DNA of 64,000 nt from Sphingobacterium spiritivorum (GCF_016724845.1 NZ_CP068082.1:1364001-1428000), one strand, 5' to 3'; positions 9,626 through 19,396 are shown, numbered from the stretch's first letter. The notes: generated from the sequence alone by a model not told the origin. A program made the numbers and translations.

Positions 9626-11104
9626 TTAAACATCCAGTTTGCTTAGCAGCATTTTCCACTCCTGATACAATTCTTCATATAACGCAGCCTGAGTCGGTTC
9701 TATCGTGCTGATTTTCTTCATATGCTGAAAAGCTTCCTTCGACTCTTTATAGTAGCCCACTCCGATTCCGGCACCTAATGCAGCCCCCACACTTCCGTCA
9801 TTATTAAACAGTTCTACAGGAGTATCCGTGACATTCACAAATGAATCACAGAATAAGGGACTAAGAAAGAGATTGGTGTGTCCGGCCCGGATAACAGAAG
9901 GATGTAAACCATTTTCACGTAAAATATCCAGTCCGTAGCGGAATGCAAAAGCTATCCCCTCCTGACTTGCACGTACAATCTCGGCTTTACCGTGTTTATT
10001 AAAATCGATCTGCTGGATGTGGCTGTGGATAAGCTTATTATTCAACATTCGTTCGGCACCATTCCCGAAAGGAAATATTTTTAATCCTTTACTTCCTGCC
10101 GGTGCTTGTTTTCCCAGCACATTTACTTCGTTATAAGAAAGGTCTGTTCCCATCATTTTTCTGATCCAGCTATTCTGTATACCTGTACCATTTATACACA
10201 GCAGAATACCCGTCCTGATATCATCCGGCAGATAATTGACGTGAGCAAATGTATTTACTCTCGATTGGGGGTCAAATGTCAGTTCATCACTAACCCCATA
10301 AATAACACCTGAAGTGCCGGCTGTCGCAGCTACCTCCCCGGCATTCAATACATTGAGTGAAAGCGCATTGTTGGGCTGATCTCCGGCCTTGTAGGAAACA
10401 ACAGTATCAGCTGACAAGTTTAATAATGCTGCAATTTCAGGTTTTACAGTACCATGGTGACTGAAAACCGGATTTATATCCGGAATAAGTGACCGGTCAA
10501 ATCCGAAATAATCCAGGATTGCTGCAGAAACATCATTTTTTTCGAAATTCCAGAATATTCCTTCCGATAGAGCACTTACTGTTGTATTGATCTCTCCTGT
10601 AAACTTCATGGTGAGAAAATCTCCCGGTAGCAAAATCTTTGCAATCTGATCATAAATCTCAGGTTCATTATGCTTGATCCAGGCTAATTTGGATGCCGTA
10701 AAATTTCCGGGTGAATTGAGATGCTGTCTAAGCGTTTGTGCTTTGCCCATATCCTCCCAGGCACGCTCCCCGATGGCTACACTCCGGCTGTCACACCATA
10801 TAATAGCATTTCGTAAGACCTTATCCTGCTTGTCTACCACGATCAGTCCATGCATCTGATACGATAATCCTATCGCTCTGATTTCACGTGGATCATATTT
10901 TTTACTTTCATGAGCTTTGAGAACAGCTTTAATTGTATAATCCCACCACACTTCAGGGGACTGTTCAGCCCAACCTGCCTGAGGCGAAAGAATTTCAGCT
11001 TCCTCTTCCGGATAGCTGACCGACACTATGATTTCCTGCGTATCAGCAGATACTACCGACACTTTTATAGAGGAGGTTCCTAAATCAATTCCTAATAATA
11101 ACAT
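9626..11104 (-). CDS. xylB: Xylulokinase (FGGY family)
   Basis: Phosphorylates D-xylulose to xylulose 5-phosphate, feeding the pentose phosphate pathway. 492 residues with the two ASKHA-type domains: the phosphate-1 loop LGIDLGTSSIKVSV at the N-terminus, CDSRS and the catalytic Asp region AGDQPNNAL in the middle, and adenosine-binding GSVGAALGAGIG near the C-terminus. First gene of the leftward operon. Its promoter and a LacI-type operator lie just upstream (11124-11169). ATG at 11104. Confidence 0.96.
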   Translation of the reverse strand: MLLLGIDLGTSSIKVSVVSADTQEIIVSVSYPEEEAEILSPQAGWAEQSPEVWWDYTIKAVLKAHESKKYDPREIRAIGLSYQMHGLIVVDKQDKVLRNAIIWCDSRSVAIGERAWEDMGKAQTLRQHLNSPGNFTASKLAWIKHNEPEIYDQIAKILLPGDFLTMKFTGEINTTVSALSEGIFWNFEKNDVSAAILDYFGFDRSLIPDINPVFSHHGTVKPEIAALLNLSADTVVSYKAGDQPNNALSLNVLNAGEVAATAGTSGVIYGVSDELTFDPQSRVNTFAHVNYLPDDIRTGILLCINGTGIQNSWIRKMMGTDLSYNEVNVLGKQAPAGSKGLKIFPFGNGAERMLNNKLIHSHIQQIDFNKHGKAEIVRASQEGIAFAFRYGLDILRENGLHPSVIRAGHTNLFLSPLFCDSFVNVTDTPVELFNNDGSVGAALGAGIGVGYYKESKEAFQHMKKISTIEPTQAALYEELYQEWKMLLSKLDV

Positions 11105-11123
11105 ATAATTTATAATTGGCTAA

Positions 11124-11137
11124 TGCAACCGCTTGCA
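11124..11137. promoter_or_regulatory. LacI-family operator O1 (xyl operon / lacI intergenic)
   Basis: TGCAACCGCTTGCA matches the palindromic pattern TGCAAnCGnTTGCA at every fixed base; outer A/T extend it to 16 bp (11123-11138). It lies between divergent xylB and the lacI-type gene, directly downstream of the xylB -7 box, and overlaps a possible -33 element of the regulator gene. Two more copies of the pattern lie at 29870 and 36724. Confidence 0.85.
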
Positions 11138-11169
11138 TAAAAGTATTTATATTTTTTTATATTTACAAA
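11138..11169 (-). promoter_or_regulatory. Predicted xylBA operon promoter
   Basis: Read on the minus strand: TTTG (11166-11169), a 20-nt spacer, then TACTTTTA (11138-11145), one base from the Bacteroidota -7 consensus TAnnTTTG. The operator follows with no gap. The 20-nt spacer is the same as in the susC and GH29 promoters. Confidence 0.6.
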
Positions 11170-11184
11170 AAGAGTTTAATCAAA

Positions 11185-12201
11185 GTGGAAAAAAAACCTA
11201 CTATCTACGATATAGCCAAGGCGCTCAACATTACGACATCTACCGTATCAAGAGCCCTGAACAACAGCACCTTAATAAGTAAAGAAACCAAAGAAACCGT
11301 TTGGAAATTTGCAAAGAAGATTAATTACCGTCCCAATAAACTGGCTTCTTCCTTAAGTTCGGGTAAGACCAATATTATAGGAGTAGTTATTCCAAGTGCA
11401 CAAATTCAGTTTTTTTCGGCAGTGATCAATAGCCTGGAACAAACGCTTCAGCAGGAAGGCTACAACGTTCTGTTATATCAGACTAATGAATCTTATAAAT
11501 CTGAATTAAGCGGCATAAGTACATTGCTGGAAGCACAGGTCGACGGAATCATTATTTCCCCCTCTCTGGAGACCTATGATTTCACGCATCTGGATAAAGC
11601 TCATAAGGAAGGTATGCCTGTTATTTTGTTTGACAGGGTACATGATACCTTAGATCTTCCCTCCGTCTCTATTGACGACGAAAAGGCCGGCTATATGGCC
11701 ACAACTCATCTTATTGAAAAGGGGTATAAAAAGATCGGATACATTTCTACAGATTCTACAATTCAGATTTTCAAGGCCAGGTTTGAAGGTTATAAAAGAG
11801 CATTGAAAGAGCATAATTATCCTTATCAGGAAGAACTGACGATTCTCGATAAGATGTCTATCAAAGGGGGTATGGAAGGCACACGCAAGATGATGCAATT
11901 AAAGCAAAGACCTGATGCCATTATTGGTGGTGATGATTTTACGGCCTTGGGGATTATCAAAGAATTGTCCCAGCTTCATATTACCCCTCCTGAAGTAGGT
12001 GTCATTGGATTCGCCAATCAGACCTTTTCAGAATTTATAACTCCGAGTCTTTCGACGATAGATCAGCAGGCAGTTAAGATGGGAAAAGAATGTGCAAACC
12101 TGTTTTTAAAAATCACCAATAAAAAACTGGCTAAAAATACCATCGAAAAAATTGTTCTTCCGCCTCTACTGGTTACAAGAGACTCATCCGGGCTTAGTTA
12201 A
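11185..12201 (+). CDS. LacI/GalR family transcriptional regulator, probable xylose-regulon repressor
   Basis: 338-residue regulator. An N-terminal LacI helix-turn-helix and hinge (PTIYDIAKALNITTSTVSRALNNS, residues about 4-27) leads to a periplasmic-binding-protein-like effector domain ending near SLSTIDQQAVKMG. GTG at 11185 is chosen as the start because the next residues are the canonical HTH. An in-frame TTG at 11116 would add 23 residues translated across the operator itself. It is divergent from xylBA, so xylose or a xylose derivative is the likely effector (inference). A TATATTTA box at 11158-11165 could be its own -7 element, with the -33 region under operator O1, suggesting autoregulation. 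Predicted to act also at 29870 and 36724. Confidence 0.9.
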   Translation: MEKKPTIYDIAKALNITTSTVSRALNNSTLISKETKETVWKFAKKINYRPNKLASSLSSGKTNIIGVVIPSAQIQFFSAVINSLEQTLQQEGYNVLLYQTNESYKSELSGISTLLEAQVDGIIISPSLETYDFTHLDKAHKEGMPVILFDRVHDTLDLPSVSIDDEKAGYMATTHLIEKGYKKIGYISTDSTIQIFKARFEGYKRALKEHNYPYQEELTILDKMSIKGGMEGTRKMMQLKQRPDAIIGGDDFTALGIIKELSQLHITPPEVGVIGFANQTFSEFITPSLSTIDQQAVKMGKECANLFLKITNKKLAKNTIEKIVLPPLLVTRDSSGLS

Positions 12202-12232
12202 ACAGTCTAATAGAAAGGCTGTTTATTCTAAA

Positions 12233-12266
12233 AACTTCTAATCGTGTGTCCACACGATTAGAAGTT
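12233..12266. terminator. Bidirectional terminator between the lacI-type gene and the M16 peptidase gene
   Basis: A 16-bp perfect inverted repeat (AACTTCTAATCGTGTG and its complement) separated by 2 nt lies between two convergent stops, with A-rich and T-rich flanks. Confidence 0.8.
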
Positions 12267-12326
12267 CCGTTTATCCATCATTCGGCAACGGGTTACATCC
12301 GTTGCCTGCAATCTTAACAGATCGTA

Positions 12327-15269
12327 TTAGTATCCGAAAATCTCCTGTAAGGTTAGTTTTTTAACCTCTCCAAGTTTTTGAAGATCTTCATCTTTTATAT
12401 TATCTTCCTGAGCCACTACACAGTATACATACGGCTTATGACTCATTTCCTTAGCATGGAATGCCTTTAGATCAGCATAGTTCAGCAACGGAGCTTTTTC
12501 ATAAATACTTTTGCGTATATCTGTCGTATTTCCAAGACGCTGAGCCGAAAGGTAACTCATCAGAATACCGGAATTTGTAATGCGATCACTTGCCAGTGAT
12601 TTCGTCAGACTGACCTTCGCAATTTCCAATGCTTTGGAAGATTCCGGAAGATCATTAAGCAATTCATTCATTCCGATTACAGCTTCATTAAATTTATCTG
12701 CTTGTGTACCTACGTAAGCACCCACCATATAATGATTTTCTTTTTTGTAAGGCTGTCCGTAAAAGGCGTAAGTGGAATAAGCCAAAGCTTTCGATTCGCG
12801 GATAGTCTGGAATACAATACTACCCATACCGCCACCAAAATAGTTGTTAAACAACGCTACAGTCGGTGACAGGGTATTGTTATATAATTCCGAACTTCTG
12901 TGCCAGTACACTTCAGCCTGTTTCATATTGAAATTAGCAAACAATACCTGATTACGGTCTATCGGCAACTCTGTAAATCTGGTTCCTTCCTGAACTTCTG
13001 TATAGGCTCTCCGGTCAACTTTCAGCGGCTTCAATTCAGCCACTAAAGCAGTTGAAGTCTTTGGTCCGAAATACAGAACAGTATGTCTCATATTTGCGAA
13101 ATCGTGTAGCAACCGAACCAAATCCTCTGCTTTAATAGCATCCAGCTCTGCATCCGTAAATGTATAGTTAAAAGGATTGTTAGCTCCATACTTCGCATAC
13201 GCTTTCAGTCCTTCCATAATCGTCCCCTTATTTTCCTTAGCATTGATACGGGACTTTTTCAGTCTTGCTATATAGGAATCAAAAGCAGCCTGATCAACGA
13301 CACAATTTTTAACAAGATCCTGTATCAGAGACACAGTCTTATCAAAATTTGTGTTCAATCCGGATATAGAAATATTTGTCTCTTCATTTCCGGACGAGAC
13401 CGAAAAGCTGGAAGCCAACTTATAGAATTCCTTACTGAAGTCTTCACTGCTTCTGTCCTTTGTACCCAAAAACTCTAAATAACCCGCTGCAAGAGAGAGA
13501 AGTTTATTGTTCCATTTACCAATTTTGTACTGATAAATAAGGCTGAACAGTTCATTGTCTTTATTCTGAACAGCTAACACATCTGTATCAAACAATTTAG
13601 CTTTCTGCACATCTTTACTGTAATCCAACCATACGGGCTGGATGGCGTTCTCCGGCATCATATCCACTTTTTTCAAAAAGTCGGATTGATCTTCTCTGTT
13701 TACCGAAACTGGGGTAATTGCTGGTTTTACGACTTTTACCACTTTGTCGTCTACTCCCTGACGCTTGTAGACGGCTACGTAATTCTGGTCATTCAGATAC
13801 TTGTTAGCGAAGTCTACAATATCTTTTTTGGTTATTCTAGATAAATTATCCAGATAGCTCACCTGAGAAGTCCAGTCTACACCAGTCACAAAAGCATCGA
13901 CTAACTCGTTTGCTCTTGCAGAATAACTGTCATTACGGGAAATCTGCCCCTTTTTCGCATTATTGATAATTGATGTGATCAGATCATCCGAAAAATCACC
14001 TTTCTTTAATTTCGTTAATTCTGCTAATACCAGTTGCTTTACATCATCCAAAGACTGACCCTGAGCCGGATTTGCCTGAAGGATCAACATGGAATAATCT
14101 TTCAAAGAATATACAAAAGCTCCTGCCCCTAATAATTTCTGAGATTTGACAAGATCCAGATCGATCAGACCCGCAGAACCGTTTGCCAGAATATCCCCCA
14201 TCAGGTTTAACATTTGTGCATCCTTTGTAGCTGCTCCCGGAAACCGGAAACCTAACCACAAGAATTCTGCGTTGGGTCCTTTTACCTCACGGACAATAGG
14301 CTGTGTAATTGGTTTTTCAGCAGCAAAGGTATAAAGAGGTACTTTTTTAGGCTGCATATATCCGAAAGTAGCATCTATCTTTTTGACGATCTCTGTCGGA
14401 TCAAAATCTCCGGACATGACTACCCCCATATTATTCGGAACGTAGTAAGTATCGAAATATTCACGTATAGCTTTCAAGGAAGGGTTTTTCAGGTGTTCGA
14501 CTGTACCAATGACCGTTTGCTTTCCGTAATTATTATTTGCAAACATGGCTTCAAACATAGCTTCCATCGTTTTGCGGCCATCATTGTCAAGTCCAATATT
14601 TTTCTCCTCATAGACAGCTTCCAGCTCTGTATGGAAAAGTCTGAATACAGGATTTCTGAATCGCTCGCCCTGCACAGCTAAAAATTTGTCTACCACATTG
14701 TTCGGAATATCCTCTACATATACGGTCTGTTCGAATGAAGTATATGCATTGGTACCATCAGCACCCATACCACTCATCATCTTATCATACTCATTGGCTA
14801 TCGCAAACTTTGCAGCTTCTCCTGATACCTGGTCTATCTCTTTGTAGATCTCTTTACGTTGAGTTTCATCAGTAGTAGAATTATATTTTTCATACAATGC
14901 ACTGATCTTATCCAACAGAGGCTTTTCCTGAGCCCAATCCTTGGAACCGTACTTATCCGTACCTTTGAAAAGAAGGTGTTCCAGATAATGTGCCAGTCCG
15001 GTATGATCCTTAGGATCGGTCTTACTGCCTGCTTTCGTAACAACATAGGTTTGTATACGAGGCACTTTCTTACTTGGACTCAGCATAACGGTTAAACCGT
15101 TTTTTAACGTGTAGAAACGGGACTGTGTAGGATCGTTTGTTACGTAGCGGTATTTATATCCACCTTCCGTATTTTCCTTCCACTCATATTTTTGTGATTG
15201 TGCAAAGCCAACGTTACCTGACAAAGCGACAAATACAACTAGTGTAATTGATTTTAAGGTTTTTATCAT
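12327..15269 (-). CDS. M16 family zinc metallopeptidase (pitrilysin/insulinase type), two-lobe
   Basis: 980-residue exported peptidase. A signal peptide (about 1-23, ending GFAQ) precedes an active M16 lobe with the inverted zinc motif HYLEH at 94-98 and the distal ligand glutamate in ELEAVYEE (about 215-222). The second half carries the inactive M16 lobe fold with no HxxEH, as in other single-chain M16 proteases. It probably degrades peptides in the periplasm. It begins 64 bp after the small DsbD-alpha-like gene and may be cotranscribed with it. ATG at 15269. Confidence 0.9.
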   Translation of the reverse strand: MIKTLKSITLVVFVALSGNVGFAQSQKYEWKENTEGGYKYRYVTNDPTQSRFYTLKNGLTVMLSPSKKVPRIQTYVVTKAGSKTDPKDHTGLAHYLEHLLFKGTDKYGSKDWAQEKPLLDKISALYEKYNSTTDETQRKEIYKEIDQVSGEAAKFAIANEYDKMMSGMGADGTNAYTSFEQTVYVEDIPNNVVDKFLAVQGERFRNPVFRLFHTELEAVYEEKNIGLDNDGRKTMEAMFEAMFANNNYGKQTVIGTVEHLKNPSLKAIREYFDTYYVPNNMGVVMSGDFDPTEIVKKIDATFGYMQPKKVPLYTFAAEKPITQPIVREVKGPNAEFLWLGFRFPGAATKDAQMLNLMGDILANGSAGLIDLDLVKSQKLLGAGAFVYSLKDYSMLILQANPAQGQSLDDVKQLVLAELTKLKKGDFSDDLITSIINNAKKGQISRNDSYSARANELVDAFVTGVDWTSQVSYLDNLSRITKKDIVDFANKYLNDQNYVAVYKRQGVDDKVVKVVKPAITPVSVNREDQSDFLKKVDMMPENAIQPVWLDYSKDVQKAKLFDTDVLAVQNKDNELFSLIYQYKIGKWNNKLLSLAAGYLEFLGTKDRSSEDFSKEFYKLASSFSVSSGNEETNISISGLNTNFDKTVSLIQDLVKNCVVDQAAFDSYIARLKKSRINAKENKGTIMEGLKAYAKYGANNPFNYTFTDAELDAIKAEDLVRLLHDFANMRHTVLYFGPKTSTALVAELKPLKVDRRAYTEVQEGTRFTELPIDRNQVLFANFNMKQAEVYWHRSSELYNNTLSPTVALFNNYFGGGMGSIVFQTIRESKALAYSTYAFYGQPYKKENHYMVGAYVGTQADKFNEAVIGMNELLNDLPESSKALEIAKVSLTKSLASDRITNSGILMSYLSAQRLGNTTDIRKSIYEKAPLLNYADLKAFHAKEMSHKPYVYCVVAQEDNIKDEDLQKLGEVKKLTLQEIFGY

Positions 15270-15333
15270 GATTCCTTATAGATTAATTGGTCGGCAATTT
15301 ACTTATTAAACTGTTTAATTAAGATTCAAACAG

Positions 15334-15783
15334 CTACTTAATTGCTATTTTAAATTCAATTTCTTCAGGAGGAAGACACTGCTTATCATCACATACCATA
15401 AATTCGACAGTACCCTGAACTACCGGAGATTTTGCATTAAGCTTTATTTTCTGCTGAAAAATAACTTCTTTTTCGAAATAATTGACAGTCATTTTAAAGG
15501 TATCTTCAAACTTTGCTATAGATTTTGGTTCCAGTGTTTTTCCGATCAAACCGTATTCCTTCCCCGGCTTGAAGGTAAATTTAGTCTTCACAGGACCGCC
15601 CTCGGCCATATTCTGGGAGTAGATATGCCAGCCTTTATCAATCTGGGCTTTCATATATAATACAGCTTCTTTATCATTGATTTTTTTTGCAGCGTAAGTC
15701 CATTTTACAGGATTCAGAATCTGCGCCTCAGCTACTCCTCCCAAAAAGAGAATAGCCAACAAAGTGAAAAATACATGTTTCAT
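15334..15783 (-). CDS. Stand-alone DsbD alpha-domain (N-terminal, PF11412-like) periplasmic protein
   Basis: 149-residue exported protein: signal peptide MKHVFFTLLAILFLGGVAEAQ, then one immunoglobulin-like domain. The C-terminal MVCDDKQCLPPEE carries two cysteines four residues apart, the position and local sequence of the redox pair in DsbD alpha (Cys-x5-Cys in E. coli, Cys-x4-Cys here). In DsbD this domain takes electrons from the gamma thioredoxin domain and passes them to periplasmic partners. Here it is separate from the dsbD-like gene at 264-1904, which lacks it. ATG 15783 is preferred; an upstream in-frame start would place a long non-signal leader ahead. Confidence 0.8.
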   Translation of the reverse strand: MKHVFFTLLAILFLGGVAEAQILNPVKWTYAAKKINDKEAVLYMKAQIDKGWHIYSQNMAEGGPVKTKFTFKPGKEYGLIGKTLEPKSIAKFEDTFKMTVNYFEKEVIFQQKIKLNAKSPVVQGTVEFMVCDDKQCLPPEEIEFKIAIK

Positions 15784-16006
15784 CTTGATTTTGTTATTTA
15801 TGTTAATGTGTAACTTCTTGCCGGACAGGCGTGAAAGTAAGTTTATAATTATTATCAAATATTAAAGTACTAAAGTAAATGAAAGACCTTAATACTCAAT
15901 AGCATTACATAATTTCCGTAAAATTTATCGAAATAACGTTTTTTTCAATAAATTTTACAGGCAAAAGTCAGATAAAACACTGGATAACAGTAAATTTTAA
16001 GAAAAT

Positions 16007-16036
16007 AAAAGCTCCTGCGAAAATGCAGAAGCTTTT
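16007..16036 (-). terminator. Terminator after aminopeptidase P gene
   Basis: AAAAGCT-C-CTGC pairs with GCAG-A-AGCTTTT around a short loop, with one internal mismatch. A/T tails on both sides give a T-rich exit on the minus strand 12 bp past the stop at 16049. Confidence 0.65.
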
Positions 16037-16048
16037 TGTCAATAAAGA

Positions 16049-17824
16049 TTAGATAGTCTTACACTTTTCAGCTAACCATACTTTTTCTTCTTCTGCCAGT
16101 CTTGGAGAGACTTGCGCATATACCCATTGGTTATATTGATTCAACCAGTCTATATGTGATTGATCCAGCAAGGATTTTTCGATAAGATCTGTAGCAATAT
16201 AACAGATAGTTAATGTTTCAAAATTGAGGAAATCCCCAAATTCACTCGATTCCAGGCTTTTAGTAAGGACCAGATTTTCAATTCGAATACCATGTTTTCC
16301 CACCCTGTACAATCCGGGTTCGATAGAAGTAATAGTTCCCGGATCTACTGGTACATCTATATTAGAAGGGTTGAATGTCTGCGGTCCCTCGTGTACATTT
16401 AAGAAAAATCCTACTCCATGTCCCGTTCCGTGGCCATAGTTACGCAGGGTTTGCCAGATAGGGCGACGTGTAATGGCATCGATCTGATATCCGCGGGTAC
16501 CTACCGGAAATATAGCCTGCGAACCTTCTATTGTACCTTTCAATACAATTGTATAATCTTCTTTCTCTTCCTGCGTAATCTGTCCAAGAGAGATTACCCT
16601 TGTTATATCTGTAGTGCCCGTTTTATACTGACCTCCTGAATCTACCAGCAAAAGTCCTTTTGCTTCCAGTGTAGAACTGCTTTTCTCCGTTGCGGAATAA
16701 TGAGGCAGAGCACCATGTTCCAGATATCCTGCTATGGTATTAAAACTCACATCCACAAAACCTTCCTGAGCTTCTCTGAATCCTCTCAGCTTATCTGCAA
16801 TGGAAAGTTCGGTCAGCATACCGGAAGCGATATTTTCTTCTACCCATTTAAAAAATTTTGTCATAGCTACACCATCATTGATCATGGTCTGGCGGGTATG
16901 GGCTATTTCCGTATTATTCTTGATCGCTTTGAGCGCAGTTGATGGATTCAGTTTTTCGATAATCTTGACTGTATCCGGGATACGGTCGTACACTGCAAAA
17001 CATGTACGCTTAGGATCAATAAGGATAGTCGTATCTGTCAGAGAATCTATGGCGCTGAATATTTCTTCGTACGAGCGAACTTCAACACCCGACTGAGCTA
17101 AAGAAGATACCGCAGCTTCATTCAGTTTGGAGGGTTCAATAAACAAAGTTGCCTTAGAGCTTGATATCAATGCAAATCCAAGTACTACTGGATTGCAGGG
17201 TACATCCTGGCCACGAATATTAAACAGCCAGGCCAGATCGTCAAGCGATGAAACCAGATGATATTCTGCTCTGTTTTTTTTCAATGCTTTACGTACCGCT
17301 TCCAGCTTGGAAGCAGTAGACTGACCTGTGATCTCTTCCTCAAGTAAGTAAGCCGGAGCCAGCGGTAAAGAAGGACGATCTGTCCAGAGTGGTGACAGCA
17401 GATCCGCCTGACCATTTACCCGGATACCTAAAGGCTCTAATGTCTGTTGCACTGCCTGAGCCACCTGCAGAGAGGCCAGATTACCGTCAAAGGCAACAGT
17501 AGCCGCAGAAGGCAGCTTTTCAGCCATCCAGTCGGCATACTCCGCACTCCCCTGTACCTTTAATTTGACAAGCTCAAATCCTGTACCTGCTAATTGTTCA
17601 TCGGCCTGTACAAAATAACGGGAGTCAGTCCACAACCCGGCAAAATCCTGAGTAATCGCTAATGTACCTGCAGAACCTGTGAAACCCGATGCCCAGGCGA
17701 TGCATTTATATCTTTCCGGCAAATATTCGCTGATATGCGGATCAGAAGAAGGAATAATGTAGCCATCAATTCCCTGCTCTTTCATTAATCCACGGATTGC
17801 AGCCAATTTTTCTAGATGATTCAT
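16049..17824 (-). CDS. pepP: Xaa-Pro aminopeptidase (aminopeptidase P, M24B)
   Basis: Removes the N-terminal residue from peptides with proline in position two. 591 residues, matching the long cytosolic APP form with two creatinase-like N-terminal domains (about 1-300) and a pita-bread catalytic domain (about 300-530). The five dinuclear metal ligands can be placed: Asp395 (VDSGGQY), Asp406 (TTDITR), His469 (HGTGHGVG), Glu502 (SIEPGLY) and Glu516 (IRIENL). No signal peptide. Divergent from dacB over 144 bp. ATG at 17824. Confidence 0.93.
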   Translation of the reverse strand: MNHLEKLAAIRGLMKEQGIDGYIIPSSDPHISEYLPERYKCIAWASGFTGSAGTLAITQDFAGLWTDSRYFVQADEQLAGTGFELVKLKVQGSAEYADWMAEKLPSAATVAFDGNLASLQVAQAVQQTLEPLGIRVNGQADLLSPLWTDRPSLPLAPAYLLEEEITGQSTASKLEAVRKALKKNRAEYHLVSSLDDLAWLFNIRGQDVPCNPVVLGFALISSSKATLFIEPSKLNEAAVSSLAQSGVEVRSYEEIFSAIDSLTDTTILIDPKRTCFAVYDRIPDTVKIIEKLNPSTALKAIKNNTEIAHTRQTMINDGVAMTKFFKWVEENIASGMLTELSIADKLRGFREAQEGFVDVSFNTIAGYLEHGALPHYSATEKSSSTLEAKGLLLVDSGGQYKTGTTDITRVISLGQITQEEKEDYTIVLKGTIEGSQAIFPVGTRGYQIDAITRRPIWQTLRNYGHGTGHGVGFFLNVHEGPQTFNPSNIDVPVDPGTITSIEPGLYRVGKHGIRIENLVLTKSLESSEFGDFLNFETLTICYIATDLIEKSLLDQSHIDWLNQYNQWVYAQVSPRLAEEEKVWLAEKCKTI

Positions 17825-17941
17825 TGTATTTATATTTTAAGGAGGCAAGTTAGGCAATTCAACAATAAGTCACGAAACGAGTAATCAAGTTTTGACAATT
17901 TAAAAACGAATGAAAATCATACCCATCAATTTTCAATATGT

Positions 17942-17949
17942 TATATTTG
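17942..17949 (+). promoter_or_regulatory. Predicted -7 box of dacB
   Basis: TATATTTG fits TAnnTTTG exactly, 19 bp before the dacB ATG. No convincing -33 element was seen at the usual distance. Confidence 0.45.
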
Positions 17950-17968
17950 TCTTACATTCTATTGATTT

Positions 17969-19396
17969 ATGAAGAGACTATTTTTTCGAACACTACTCCT
18001 GACACTCTGTGCAAATACATTCATGATCAATATTTTTGCGCAGGACCCGAAGGCAATTCAGCAAGCTTACAGCACTTTTGAACAGCAAGCCAATCTCAGG
18101 TATGGCATAGCATCACTGACCGTATTAGATTCCAAAACAGGAAATGTTATCTTTTCTAAAAACGGCCAGACCGGACTTCCTACAGCTTCCACACTCAAAG
18201 TCATCACCTCAGCTACAGCTTTAGATCTTTTGGGTTCAAATTTCACGTTCAAAACAAAGCTGTATTACACGGGCGAAATTGACAGTCTGGGTACTTTAAA
18301 AGGAAATATTGTTATTGAAGGAGGAGGTGACCCCACTCTGGCCAGCTCGAGGTTTGAAGGAATGAACGAAGAGACGTTACTGAATAAATGGGTCTACGCC
18401 ATCCAGAATGCAGGGATCAAATGCGTAGAAGGAAGTATTATCGGTGATGACCGGTTTTTCAATGGCAATACCGTTCCGGGAGGATGGATCTGGACAGACA
18501 TCGGCAATTACTATGGCGCAGGAGTATCGGGGCTCAATTGGAGAGAAAACAGTGTCGGTGTACAATTTAAAGCCGGAAATACTGCAGGTTCAAAGGCGAC
18601 ACTAACCTCGCTTACTGTGGACTCCTCTTACTTAGACATTCACAATGAAACATTAACAGGTTCAAAAGGATCCGGAGATAATGTATACGCTTATTCTGCC
18701 CCGTATTCAACCCGGATTTATATCAGAGGCACATATGGTCTGGATCTTAAAAAAACAATAGAAATTGCAGTTCCCGATCCGGCATTCGATGCAGCTTTTC
18801 AATTGCAAAAATCTTTGCGAAGAGCCGGTATACTGACCGAAAACGAACCTCTTACCGGCAAACAGCTGTCAGAAAGAGGTGAAACTATAGCGAAAGACAG
18901 AAAAGAACTCGATGTGCACGAATCGCCGAAGATGCAGGATATCGTATACTGGTTCAATCAGAAAAGTATCAATCTGTACGGAGAGACATTATTAAAAACC
19001 ATTGGTATGTATAGCGGACAAAAGATCGAGACAGCTGATGCGGCAGATATGGTGAAAAAATTCTGGAAGGCAAAACTGAATATCCCGGAAGGGGAACTTA
19101 ACATCGTTGATGGTTCAGGATTATCTCCGCAAAACAGAGTAACTTCACTCGCAATGGCTAAAATAATGAACTACGCCAAAACGCGTAACTGGTATGACAT
19201 TTTTTACAAAAGTCTGCCCACATACAATGAGATGAAGATGAAAAGCGGGACTATAGGAGGTGTACTGGGGTATACCGGATATCACACCTCCAAAGCAGGA
19301 CAGGAATATACCTTTACCCTGTTAGTCAATAACTATGAGGGATCGGGATCGGCTATGCGCAAGTCTATGTTCGGCTTACTCGACATCCTGAAGTAA
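17969..19396 (+). CDS. dacB: D-alanyl-D-alanine carboxypeptidase/endopeptidase, PBP4 family (S13)
   Basis: Periplasmic penicillin-binding protein that trims or cleaves peptidoglycan cross-links. 475 residues with a signal peptide (about 1-24, ending IFAQ). The three active-site motifs of serine penicillin-recognising enzymes are present: SxxK as STLK (Ser74-Lys77), SxN as SIN (333-335) and KTG as KSGT (425-428). The long insert between motifs 1 and 2 is characteristic of S13. ATG at 17969, 144 bp from divergent pepP. Confidence 0.94.
   Translation: MKRLFFRTLLLTLCANTFMINIFAQDPKAIQQAYSTFEQQANLRYGIASLTVLDSKTGNVIFSKNGQTGLPTASTLKVITSATALDLLGSNFTFKTKLYYTGEIDSLGTLKGNIVIEGGGDPTLASSRFEGMNEETLLNKWVYAIQNAGIKCVEGSIIGDDRFFNGNTVPGGWIWTDIGNYYGAGVSGLNWRENSVGVQFKAGNTAGSKATLTSLTVDSSYLDIHNETLTGSKGSGDNVYAYSAPYSTRIYIRGTYGLDLKKTIEIAVPDPAFDAAFQLQKSLRRAGILTENEPLTGKQLSERGETIAKDRKELDVHESPKMQDIVYWFNQKSINLYGETLLKTIGMYSGQKIETADAADMVKKFWKAKLNIPEGELNIVDGSGLSPQNRVTSLAMAKIMNYAKTRNWYDIFYKSLPTYNEMKMKSGTIGGVLGYTGYHTSKAGQEYTFTLLVNNYEGSGSAMRKSMFGLLDILK

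Noticed and set aside
11116..11184. A 23-residue N-terminal extension of the LacI-type regulator from TTG 11116
   Set aside because: It would read through the operator, and the canonical LacI HTH begins right after GTG 11185.
14044..14259. Antisense and off-frame open frames inside large genes such as the M16 peptidase, sprA and susC
   Set aside because: They lie wholly inside well-supported genes, start at arbitrary codons and show no family features, so they are treated as shadows.
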